Assembly (NCBI RefSeq): GCF_026016465.1
Contig: NZ_CP100390.1
Location: 1,340,001-1,404,000 of the forward strand
Reading direction: 5' to 3'
DNA: 64,000 nt
Source: Alkalimarinus alittae
Lineage (GTDB): Bacteria > Pseudomonadota > Gammaproteobacteria > Pseudomonadales > Oleiphilaceae
Of the stretch, positions 6,612-13,152 are shown piece by piece (within the stretch, counting starts at the first letter, position 1; each line of letters opens with the position of its first letter). The notes under the pieces were generated by a model. The model was given only the letters and a program-made list of their open reading frames with translations. It made no database searches and was not told the DNA's origin. The translations under genes and the position numbers were made by a program.

Positions 6612-7160
6612 ATGTTTTATATATTAGAGTGCCAACATCATAAACTAGTAGGAAGAATATCCTTTCAGAGTACTGGTTGGGGGTTAGACTTTACTGAAGG
6701 AAAATTACTTGACCCTGAATTTGGGGGGGATATTACGGTTGAGTTCGAAGACAATCATGGTTCATTACCTGACTATTTTGAACTAGACGAAACGCCTATT
6801 GTAAGTGAGGATTTTATAAAGGTATGGAAGTCATTACCGATTGATAATTATCAACTATTTCCTGTCACGGTTAAATATCCTGATAGCCAATTACAGGGAT
6901 ATTACATATTAAATATTGTTGGTCGTGTTGCATGTATTGATTTGGATGCGAGCAACTTGAAAATGTTTAAAAATGTAATTGTTAGAATAAAAAAGTTAGT
7001 TTTGAATACCGATATTCAATTAGTTGAGCTTTTCAGGGCTAACGAGTTTCCACTTGCTATATTCATATCTGAGACGATTCAACAACAATTGAGTTTGGCA
7101 AAATTATCCGGATTACTAATGAAGCCTGTTGATGGTTGGAATGATAAACATCGTTTTTAG
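6612..7160 (+). CDS. Possible DUF1629/immunity-like protein
   Basis: The protein has 182 residues, no signal peptide and no cysteine-rich motif. The middle section VSEDFIKVWKSLPIDNYQLF followed by PVTV resembles the pattern of DUF1629 (MXAN_0049-type immunity) proteins, in which a helix is followed by an N-x-x-x-F-P-V strand. This match is by eye and moderate at best. A ribosome site (AAAGGAGAGG) precedes the ATG. It lies 121 bases after the HNH nuclease with only half an attC between, so a nuclease-immunity pairing is possible but unproven. Confidence 0.4.
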   Translation: MFYILECQHHKLVGRISFQSTGWGLDFTEGKLLDPEFGGDITVEFEDNHGSLPDYFELDETPIVSEDFIKVWKSLPIDNYQLFPVTVKYPDSQLQGYYILNIVGRVACIDLDASNLKMFKNVIVRIKKLVLNTDIQLVELFRANEFPLAIFISETIQQQLSLAKLSGLLMKPVDGWNDKHRF

Positions 7161-7239
7161 GCTGTAGGTCATATTATGCTGGAATATCCAGTTATCGATC
7201 CATGTTCTAATAAGTTACTTTTTAATGAACTATCAAACA

Positions 7240-7324
7240 CATAACAATCAGCAGCAAGGGGCAACAACAAAAGCGGCCAAAGAGCCGGCCACTTTTGCTG
7301 TTGCCCATGTGCAAGGCGTTAGCA
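7240..7324 (+). repeat. attC site 11
   Basis: It runs from CATAACAATCAGCAGCAAGG to GTGCAAGGCGTTAGCA. Long inner arms GGGCAACAACAAAAG and CTTTTGCTGTTGCCC pair with one extra base. Confidence 0.85.
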
Positions 7325-7405
7325 GTATTAAAACCTGTCTCATATATTGTACATGAAGTAATATTAAGTTATAGTTGTTCAACTAATTGTACATGTGGGT
7401 GATAT

Positions 7406-7660
7406 ATGAGAGTTGTATCTTTTACTGAAGCAAGAAATGGATTAAAAGCTGTTTTAGATTCTGTCGTTAACGATGCAGATACCACCGTTATAACGCGCAG
7501 AGACTCAGAGGACGCTGTGGTAATGTCTTTAGATTACTACAATAGTTTAATGGAGACTGTTCATTTGTTAAGGTCTCCTGCAAATGCCGAGCATCTAAGT
7601 AAATCTATAGCGCAATACAAAAGTGGCCAAACAACTCAAAGAGAAATAATTGATGAGTAG
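7406..7660 (+). CDS. yefM: YefM antitoxin
   Basis: The protein has 84 residues. It starts MRVVSFTEARNGLKAVLDSV, followed by TVITRRDSEDAVVMSLDYYN, the canonical YefM signature. The C terminus (SIAQYKSGQ) matches the toxin-binding tail. It has its own promoter region with repeated TTGTACATG-like words upstream (about 7,347 and 7,388), plausible operator half sites. Its stop overlaps the toxin start. Confidence 0.95.
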   Translation: MRVVSFTEARNGLKAVLDSVVNDADTTVITRRDSEDAVVMSLDYYNSLMETVHLLRSPANAEHLSKSIAQYKSGQTTQREIIDE

Positions 7661-7916
7661 CAGGTTGCTTAGTTGGACAGATGAAGCGTGGAATGACTAT
7701 ATTTATTGGCAAGGTCAGGATAAAAAGACTTTAAAACGTATCAATAAATTAATTAGTGACACAATGCGCTCGCCATTTGAGGGTATAGGTAAACCTGAAC
7801 CTCTTAAAGAAAATTTGTCAGGTTTCTGGTCTCGTAGAATAGATGATACAAATAGGTTAGTGTATGTAGTCAATGACAAAGCATTGACCATAATTTCGTG
7901 CAGGTATCATTATTAG
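7653..7916 (+). CDS. yoeB: YoeB mRNA interferase toxin
   Basis: The toxin has 87 residues. Recognisable blocks are LLSWTDEAWNDYIYWQ, RINKLI, PFEGIGKPEPLKENLSGFWS, then RRIDDTNRLVYV and the C-terminal CRYHY with the catalytic His-Tyr end. YoeB cuts mRNA at the ribosome. The ATG at 7653 overlaps yefM by eight bases; a TTG at 7650 would add one residue. Confidence 0.95.
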   Translation: MSSRLLSWTDEAWNDYIYWQGQDKKTLKRINKLISDTMRSPFEGIGKPEPLKENLSGFWSRRIDDTNRLVYVVNDKALTIISCRYHY

Positions 7917-7935
7917 TATGGATATCAAACAAACT

Positions 7936-8039
7936 GCCAACAAGTGCCTGCATAGGACAAAGTACAGTTATCACCTTTTGTGAAAAAAACACTCACAAAA
8001 GTCGCCAACTGCACTTTTCCCATGAGGCAGGCGTTAACT
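7936..8039 (+). repeat. attC site 12
   Basis: It runs from GCCAACAAGTGCCTGC to GAGGCAGGCGTTAACT. TGCCTGC and GCAGGC are outer arms, and ACTTTTGTGA-like segments pair inside. Confidence 0.85.
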
Positions 8040-8048
8040 TACAAAACT

Positions 8049-8645
8049 ATGATCAAGATAATTGAAAACGAACTAGATAACGCTTTTCTGAAAAGAAAAA
8101 AGAAGGCAGTTCTTAAAAAGTTTGAGCCTAGAAAATCAAAGACTATTGAAGCGGCAAATCTTCTTTGTACTTTTTTAGTTGCCACAGACCGTCCTGCTGA
8201 GGCGCTTGAAATACTAAAGTCTTATTCTGAAAACATCCCTTTCATCGAACACAGATGGGAGCGCAGAATTGCGACTTGCCAAGCTATTTTGTTGCAAGCT
8301 TACATTGAAAAGAAAAACGGTAATATCGACGAAGCTAATCGACTTAATGAAATCGTCGTTAACAATGATTACTACCCTTATATTGAGTCGGGCCCTAAAG
8401 AAGCATATTTCAAAAAACTCTTAGAAGGTCTTAGGTCTACACCAGGTTTGCTTGTTTCTTGCGAAGTTGGGCACAGTGATACTTGCGTCATATATGCCGA
8501 AACTTTATTAAGCATGCTGTACTTCGAGCAGTTACACAAATCAATTTGTACGTTCAGTAAGGCTGAGGAAACATTGCTCCAAGCAGCTATGTCAGAAACA
8601 ATTGAAATGCTAAACAAGTACATAATTCATGGAATAAAAAGCTAA
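8049..8645 (+). CDS. Helical hypothetical protein (198 aa)
   Basis: I start at ATG 8049 because the longer frame to 7,980 lies inside attC site 12. The protein is almost all helical: paired helices such as ETANLL-like EAANLLCTFLV, RPAEALEILKSYSE and AILLQAYIEKKNGNIDEA look like TPR-type repeats in residues 35-115. There is no signal peptide. I recognise no named family. Its stop codon sits at the edge of the minimal attC at 8,641. Confidence 0.6.
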   Translation: MIKIIENELDNAFLKRKKKAVLKKFEPRKSKTIEAANLLCTFLVATDRPAEALEILKSYSENIPFIEHRWERRIATCQAILLQAYIEKKNGNIDEANRLNEIVVNNDYYPYIESGPKEAYFKKLLEGLRSTPGLLVSCEVGHSDTCVIYAETLLSMLYFEQLHKSICTFSKAEETLLQAAMSETIEMLNKYIIHGIKS

Positions 8646-8672
8646 CAAGGCTATCGTAGGGGCGTTATGGAG
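8641..8672 (+). repeat. Minimal attC-like site (about 32 bp)
   Basis: GCTAACAAGGCTATCGTAGG is followed directly by GGCGTTATGG. Both cores are present but the internal arms are almost gone. It may be a deleted attC or a hybrid. Confidence 0.6.
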
Positions 8673-8713
8673 TTCCAGGAACGAGTTCTGACAAATACAT
8701 GAGAATTGGTTTG

Positions 8714-9589
8714 ATGAAAACAGCTTTAAGTTTTTTTGTGATGTTTTTTCTGGCGGTATTCCCATCTATGCCATTTGCTGATGATGATAACTCCCTTATC
8801 ACAACAGTAGAGCGAATCGCCGACGAGCTAGGAGCTCGCGTGGGCTTTGGTGCTTATGATTTGGAGTCTGGTCAGCGGTGGGAATATCACGCTGACCAGC
8901 GATTTGCGATGTCCAGCACGTTTAAAACGCTTGCTTGTGCCGCACTGCTTCACCGGGTCGATGCGGGACAAGAGAATCTCGACAGAAAGGTGAGTTTTTC
9001 AGAGTCTGATTTGGTTACCTACTCCCCTGTTACGGAGAAATACGCTGGCGGGCAAGCCATGACCCTCTCGGATCTCTGTGAGGCCGCTTTGACAATGAGC
9101 GACAATACAGCCGCAAACTTAATATTGAGAGTTCTGGGTGGGCCGGCAAATGTTACATCGTTCGCCAGGGGATTGGGGGATGGTGTAACCCGTCTCGATC
9201 GGTGGGAAACGGACCTCAATGAGGCCGCGCCAGGCGATCAAAGAGACACCACAACTCCAAATGCGATGGTGACGAATCTTCAGGATTTGCTGTTGGGCGA
9301 CGCATTATCTGCAAAGTCTAGAGGTCGACTACGGGACTGGCTTGAGAGAAACCAGGTTGCAGATGGACTTTTTAGGGCTGTTGTACCCGAAGGCTGGATC
9401 GTTGCTGATCGAACTGGGGCTGGAGGTTTCGGATCGCGATCTATAACAGCAATAATATGGCCACCGGAGCGCCAGCCTATCATAGTGGCTTTGTACCTTG
9501 CGGAAACTGAGGCGCCTTTTTCAAAAAGAAATGACGCTATCTCGGAGATAGGTAAAGCGCTAATTGTGACCGTGAATAGGGGCCGATAA
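8714..9589 (+). CDS. bla: Class A beta-lactamase, RTG-box (CARB-like) type
   Basis: The precursor of 291 residues has a signal peptide (residues 1 to about 22). Active-site motifs are STFK (about 68-71), SDN (about 129-131), the omega-loop glutamate in RWETDLNEA, and RTG instead of KTG. The arginine in this triad is typical of carbenicillin-hydrolysing CARB/PSE enzymes, and RTG in particular marks the RTG subgroup. Cysteines at about 75 and 122 fit the usual class A disulphide. Start 8714 gives a compact signal peptide; ATG 8699 would add five residues. It is a complete cassette between attC sites. Spectrum and expression cannot be judged from sequence. Confidence 0.95.
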   Translation: MKTALSFFVMFFLAVFPSMPFADDDNSLITTVERIADELGARVGFGAYDLESGQRWEYHADQRFAMSSTFKTLACAALLHRVDAGQENLDRKVSFSESDLVTYSPVTEKYAGGQAMTLSDLCEAALTMSDNTAANLILRVLGGPANVTSFARGLGDGVTRLDRWETDLNEAAPGDQRDTTTPNAMVTNLQDLLLGDALSAKSRGRLRDWLERNQVADGLFRAVVPEGWIVADRTGAGGFGSRSITAIIWPPERQPIIVALYLAETEAPFSKRNDAISEIGKALIVTVNRGR

Positions 9590-9590
9590 A

Positions 9591-9660
9591 ACATAACCAA
9601 TGGCTGTTGGCGGACGCACCTACGCTGCGCTCCGGCACGCCGCAAAACCAAGCGTTATGG
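9591..9660 (+). repeat. attC site 14
   Basis: It runs from ACATAACCAATGGCTGTTGG to CAAGCGTTATGG. GGCGGAC, GCAGCGTAGG-type and GCCGC segments give the inner hairpin. The following toxin stop overlaps the core. Confidence 0.8.
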
Positions 9661-9957
9661 GTGTACAAGTCTTTCTCTCGCATCCATGTTTTTATGTAAA
9701 ATACGAACGATTTCAATACTTGTCTCGCTCGTACCACGGTAAAAAACAATGTGACTGGTAACTGGGAATTTTCTGTAACCTGTCTTAATATAATCGCATT
9801 CAGTTCCAACTCTTGGGGTTTTTGACAACATATGAAACGTATCATCAAATTGTCGTATATAAATTTTACGTTGTTCTTTTCCCCATTTTCGTTGGGTATA
9901 AATCGCAATCGATTTCAAATCAGCTCTAGCTTTAGTAGTAAGCGTAAATGTACCCAT
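9655..9957 (-). CDS. parE: ParE-family toxin
   Basis: This 100-residue toxin shows FTLTTKARADLKSIAIYTQ, RKIYIRQFDDTFHML, GTECDYIKTGYRKFPV and HIVFYRGTS, the ParE fold in order. The final strand IEIVRILHKNMD contains the conserved RILH motif. It overlaps parD by one base and reads leftward, opposite to the array. Confidence 0.92.
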   Translation of the reverse strand: MGTFTLTTKARADLKSIAIYTQRKWGKEQRKIYIRQFDDTFHMLSKTPRVGTECDYIKTGYRKFPVTSHIVFYRGTSETSIEIVRILHKNMDARERLVHP

Positions 9958-10196
9958 TAACCAAGTTCATCATCAAGTTCATTCATCAGGCTTTCATAGC
10001 TGTACTCTGCCGTACCACTTTTTTCACCTTCGTCGAGCAATTGCCTAAGAACGGCTATCTTTCTTTCGTTATCTTCAAACATTCTAAGCGCAGCTCGAAC
10101 AACTTCACTTGCTGAGGCAAAGCGACCTTCATTAATTTGGTTGGCAATAAATCCATCAAAGTGCTTACCAAGTGTCATACTGGTATTTTTTGGCAT
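9957..10196 (-). CDS. parD: ParD-family antitoxin
   Basis: The 79-residue protein has the ParD ribbon-helix-helix signature: SMTLGKHFDGFIANQI, followed by GRFASASEVVRAALRMFE. The acidic C terminus (ESLMNELDDELG) binds the toxin. It is first in the operon, consistent with autorepression. TATTATTAATTGGTACTTTA upstream is AT-rich and may hold the promoter. Confidence 0.92.
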   Translation of the reverse strand: MPKNTSMTLGKHFDGFIANQINEGRFASASEVVRAALRMFEDNERKIAVLRQLLDEGEKSGTAEYSYESLMNELDDELG

Positions 10197-10241
10197 AAGA
10201 TTACCTTATATATTATTAATTGGTACTTTATGGTACTACCC

Positions 10242-10295
10242 CATAACAAGTTGCTCAAGTCGGATTGTGGTAAATCGCTTAGCAAGGCGTTACAT
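10242..10295 (+). repeat. attC site 15
   Basis: A short site from CATAACAAGTTGCTCAAG to TTAGCAAGGCGTTACAT. GTCGGATTGTGG in the centre is shared with the inverted site at 11,418. Confidence 0.85.
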
Positions 10296-10296
10296 G

Positions 10297-10560
10297 CTAG
10301 CGAAATAGCTCACTATGAGTTCCAATCCTTGCAAGTTTTAAAGAGTTGTTATCTACTTTATATATCAAAACTAAATCTGGCTTAACATGACAATCACGGT
10401 AACCTTGCCAATTACCCGACAACAAATGATCAACATATTTATCTGGCAAAGTTTCACCAAGTTGTAATAGTTTAATCACGTGCCCAACTTCAACTACATC
10501 AGGTATTGGCAGTTTCGCAATTTTCTTAAAATCTTTTTTTAAATTGCGTTGCGTATTCAA
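10297..10560 (-). CDS. yafQ: YafQ-family mRNA interferase toxin
   Basis: The toxin has 87 residues. The blocks LKKDFKKIAK, LPDKYVDHLLSGNWQGYRD, CHVKPDLVLIYK and RIGTHSELF match YafQ, including the histidines and aspartates of its active site (CHVKPD and the C-terminal TH). YafQ cuts in-frame AAA codons on the ribosome. It follows dinJ with a 9-base gap. Confidence 0.93.
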   Translation of the reverse strand: MNTQRNLKKDFKKIAKLPIPDVVEVGHVIKLLQLGETLPDKYVDHLLSGNWQGYRDCHVKPDLVLIYKVDNNSLKLARIGTHSELFR

Positions 10561-10569
10561 GTGTGAGCA

Positions 10570-10842
10570 TTATTTCAAGCCATCAATGTCTAAATGGTTA
10601 AAAAGCTCTTCAATCGTTCCAGCTTTAGTGCCATTTCCAGACTCTAGCTCTTCAATTGCATTTGCTGTCAAGGTATTTGGTGTTTTTGCTTTAAGTTCAA
10701 AAGGTATTCCACCATAATTAATAACAGCTTTGGCAAATAGCTTTAAGGCTTGCGAGGTGCTTAGACCCATATCGTCACATACATTAGTAAATGCTAGCTT
10801 TGTGTCATGGTCTATGCGTGTACTTAGCATTTCTGTCTTCAT
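10570..10842 (-). CDS. dinJ: DinJ antitoxin
   Basis: The antitoxin has 90 residues with the RelB/DinJ N terminus (MLSTRIDHDTKLAFTNVCDD), then GLSTSQALKLFAKAVI and GGIPFEL, the hallmarks of DinJ. The C-terminal part ending EELFNHLDIDGLK is the toxin-binding region. It lies upstream of yafQ in the standard order. Confidence 0.93.
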   Translation of the reverse strand: MKTEMLSTRIDHDTKLAFTNVCDDMGLSTSQALKLFAKAVINYGGIPFELKAKTPNTLTANAIEELESGNGTKAGTIEELFNHLDIDGLK

Positions 10843-10901
10843 GTTTGATACCTATTTGCTTAATATGTAATACATAGTAAGACGAGGTATAGCAAAATGC
10901 A

Positions 10902-11003
10902 TGTAACAAGGCCATCTTGCGGATCTCGTTTTCTGTCACCTTTTATGCAAAGAAACGCATAAAAGTCGCCATCAAACTTCGACCGCAAATGACGGCGTTA
11001 GGT
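10902..11003 (+). repeat. attC site 16
   Basis: It runs from TGTAACAAGGCCATCTTGCG to GACGGCGTTAGGT. It matches site 5 over nearly its full length, including TTTATGCAAAGAAACGCATA in the loop. Confidence 0.9.
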
Positions 11004-11034
11004 GTGCTAACTCCTTGTATTTATAGTGTATATT

Positions 11035-11155
11035 TTACAGGGTTGTGACCGATAAACCTATTTCAGGAAAATCTTTTAGTTTATCGATACCAGAAAGAAG
11101 TTTCTGCGCGACATGTTTTGCAGCATATGTTTTTTTCTGCGACGAACCAAGTCGA
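11035..11155 (-). pseudogene. ParE toxin fragment, frameshifted
   Basis: On the minus strand this stretch reads YAAKHVAQKLLSGIDKL then KDFPEIGLSV and a stop, nearly identical in protein to residues 25-53 of the ParE encoded at 5437-5724. The start and the C-terminal half are missing, and two bases are lost at the join with the antitoxin frame (ACATATGC instead of ACCCATATGC). Differences from the intact copy are mostly third-position changes. No active toxin can be made from it. Confidence 0.85.
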
Positions 11156-11362
11156 AACTTCTTCACGGATTGCCTGCTCGCCTTTTGCGATACCTTCCAA
11201 AATTATCATCCGATCTACCATCAACTTGTAATCAGCTACATCAAGCAAATAGGCTGATGGCTGACCATGCTCAGTTATGAGAATAGGTTCTTTTGACTCA
11301 TGAAGGTCTGCAAGCAGTTTCGTTGCTTGCCTCTTTAAAGTAGTAACGGCTTCGGTTCTCAT
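11081..11362 (-). CDS. Phd/YefM-family antitoxin with foreign C terminus
   Basis: Residues 1 to about 68 are a normal Phd/YefM DNA-binding domain: TLKRQATKLLADLHES, PILITEHGQPSAYLLDV and MIILEGIAKGEQAIREE. After VSTW the frame runs out of phase through the ParE fragment, giving a tail (CCKTCRAETSFWYR) unrelated to any antitoxin. The natural C terminus has been lost, so it probably retains DNA binding but has no partner. The promoter probably lies at about 11,365-11,400, where TGATAC repeats occur. Confidence 0.7.
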   Translation of the reverse strand: MRTEAVTTLKRQATKLLADLHESKEPILITEHGQPSAYLLDVADYKLMVDRMIILEGIAKGEQAIREEVSTWFVAEKNICCKTCRAETSFWYR

Positions 11363-11417
11363 AGTGACACCTTAGATTAAAATGTATCACTACAGTATCA
11401 CTCTTCTTCAAAAAAAA

Positions 11418-11468
11418 ACTAACGCCTTGCTAAGCTGTCAACCCATCACAATCCGACTTGAGCAAAGC
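11418..11468 (-). repeat. Inverted attC site
   Basis: The complement reads TTGCTCAAGTCGGATTGTG and ends TTAGCAAGGCGTTAG. It is the same type as site 15 but in the opposite orientation to every other site in the window. Confidence 0.85.
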
Positions 11469-11483
11469 AATTAAAAAAGGCTT

Positions 11484-11512
11484 GTAGTAAAGCAATCTTG
11501 CGGAACTCGAAT
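11484..11512 (+). repeat. Half attC at the array end
   Basis: GTAGTAAAGCAATCTTGCGG then AACTCG resembles the left half of site 16 (GTAACAAGGCCATCTTGCGG). No right half follows. It marks the last recognisable array sequence. Confidence 0.5.
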
Positions 11513-11609
11513 TTCCTCACAATTAGTGGACACCTTGCTATAGTTATGGTTCACCCCTAGCGCTATAGATATCTAATAGCGTTGCAATGAAACTTAACTG
11601 GAGTCCAAT

Positions 11610-11927
11610 ATGACCAGCAACTTAATCAAGAAAATGCTCGACAATTGGGAGCTACGTTCAGCTCATATTAAAGAGCAAGTAAGTACCAAGGTTGTTCTCA
11701 ACAGGGAGGACCTAGTCAAGATAGAAGCGCTTGCAGAGGCTTATAAAATGCCTGCCAGTGATTTGCTAGCCGACCTCATCAATACTGTTTTGTTAGAAAT
11801 AGAAGAACAAATGCCCTATGTGGCTGGCGATAAAGTGATTCGAATTGAGGAGGGTGAGCCCATATACGAAGACATTGGGCGGACACCCGAATATATGGCT
11901 GCAAAAGCCAGATTGGAAAAGCAGTAA
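11610..11927 (+). CDS. Small protein of the 'type 1 pili tip component' family
   Basis: The protein has 105 residues. The C-terminal half carries the family pattern MPYVAGDKVIRIEEGEPIYE followed by DIGRTPEY. The middle (VVLNREDLVKIEALAEAYK) looks like a DNA-binding or dimerisation helix pair. Pseudomonas homologues are annotated as type 1 pili tip component, but that name has little experimental support, and no pilus genes are nearby. It is the first ordinary gene after the cassette array. TGGAGTCC precedes the ATG. Confidence 0.6.
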   Translation: MTSNLIKKMLDNWELRSAHIKEQVSTKVVLNREDLVKIEALAEAYKMPASDLLADLINTVLLEIEEQMPYVAGDKVIRIEEGEPIYEDIGRTPEYMAAKARLEKQ

Positions 11928-12206
11928 TAAAAGTAGACGCATTCATTTTATTGGTATCAAGATTAGAGGCCGTTTCTGGTTGTTTGCAGTGATTTGAAAC
12001 GTGATATCTGTTAGTGAGTTTAGACTCTGTTAAGTTGATATTTCAGTGCACGACAGACCAAACGATTCGGTATAGAAGTACTGATATGGTTCGCCCCTAA
12101 TGGGTAAGTGCGTACAAGTACGGATTATTTTGTCTATTGTGTTACGACAAAATGCTTTTTGGGTGAATATGAATAATAAAAACGACTATTCTTGGGGCGA
12201 GTATCT
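11928..12206. other. Intergenic region, no gene seen
   Basis: About 280 bases without a convincing reading frame on either strand. I see no attC core and no clear terminator. It probably carries the promoter of the following solute-binding protein. Confidence 0.5.
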
Positions 12207-12995
12207 ATGCTTATGAAGAAGCAAATGCCTATATTTGTTCATTTTTATATTGCGCTTGTTGTCTGTTGTTTAAATAGCAACGTGTACGCTGAAACCGTAC
12301 GGGTGTATGTGGAGACGCCGTCGGTGTTGGTGGACGAAGAGGGGCGCTCACTAGGCATCTCTGTATTTAAGGCAATGGAGAAGGTTTCAGACCTTAGATT
12401 TAAATTTACTCGGTCAACCTATTCGCGTGCGTTATTGAACCTCAAAAAAGATAAAGCAGATGTTGTTTTACACCTCCCTTATGGGGTGGAGCCGGGCTTT
12501 GATGAGTACGGTATTTATCTAGACTGGTCTGTGCCAGTTAAAGCCGATTTATATGCAGTGGATCCTAAGTCTTTCAAAAATCTCTCTGAGATAGGGGATA
12601 AACAAATTGGTATCCCTAGAGGTAATGCTAAATTTGCGAGCAAATTGACAGGGATTCCTCAAGAAAAGTTCTACGAAGTTGATACGATGAATTCGCTGAT
12701 TAAAATGTTAGCGGCAAAGCGGGTCGATTTGATATGGTTTGACCGAGTAGCGGTTAGGCAGGCTCTTAAACAGTACAATGTATCTAATATTTACTACTAT
12801 GAATATCCTAAGCTAGGCAAGCAAGGCAGTATTGGTGTGGGCCTTCAAAACACTGAACGAGGAAGGCGGCTAAAGAAAGTGATAGATGAGCTGATTCCCC
12901 TGATTGATGTGGATACTATTCTTGCTCCTTACTATAAGCATCTTCAACCTGACCTCCCTGCAACAGGGAAGGTTAACTTGGGTGGAGCAGGTTAA
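12207..12995 (+). CDS. Periplasmic solute-binding protein, family 3-like
   Basis: The protein has 262 residues with a signal peptide (HFYIALVVCCLNSNVYA). The mature part has the type II periplasmic binding fold of family 3: VRVYVETPSVLVDEEG, GISVFKAMEKV, FKFTRSTYSRALLNLKKDKA, then IGIPRGNAKF and a second lobe. No permease or ATPase gene is adjacent, so it may be a stand-alone binding protein or signalling partner. I start at ATG 12207; ATG 12213 is equally possible and both precede the signal peptide. Confidence 0.75.
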   Translation: MLMKKQMPIFVHFYIALVVCCLNSNVYAETVRVYVETPSVLVDEEGRSLGISVFKAMEKVSDLRFKFTRSTYSRALLNLKKDKADVVLHLPYGVEPGFDEYGIYLDWSVPVKADLYAVDPKSFKNLSEIGDKQIGIPRGNAKFASKLTGIPQEKFYEVDTMNSLIKMLAAKRVDLIWFDRVAVRQALKQYNVSNIYYYEYPKLGKQGSIGVGLQNTERGRRLKKVIDELIPLIDVDTILAPYYKHLQPDLPATGKVNLGGAG

Positions 12996-13152
12996 GGCTG
13001 ACACCGTTATAGCTGAGTCTTGGCTACCTTTCCCAAACAAACCTGTTACCTTGACTCTACTGTCTGCGCGACCTACAGTGAAAGAGCGCCTACCGTGGGC
13101 AAGTATGTCCGCGATGTATCTGTGTTAGGTATTGCTCACGAGGGATATTTGC

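Larger units (their letters stand above)
1..11515 (+). mobile_element. Integron gene-cassette array (distal part)
   Basis: Short unrelated genes alternate with attC-like sites that begin near TAACAAG and end in GCGTTA. Sixteen complete direct sites, one inverted site and two half sites are visible. In the direct sites the GTTA core lies on the right, so attI and the integrase should be left of position 1; neither is in the window. Both strands carry genes: toxin-antitoxin cassettes are often reversed while most others read rightward. The array ends near 11.5 kb, where ordinary chromosomal genes begin. The many different attC sequences and the TA-rich content resemble sedentary chromosomal integrons rather than short resistance integrons, which is an inference. 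Confidence 0.9.

Noticed and set aside
7980-8048. Longer start of the helical hypothetical gene
   Set aside because: It lies within attC site 12 and is an artefact of the open frame.
9537-9908. Minus-strand frames overlapping the beta-lactamase end and ParE
   Set aside because: They are shadows of the bla and parE genes and cross an attC site.
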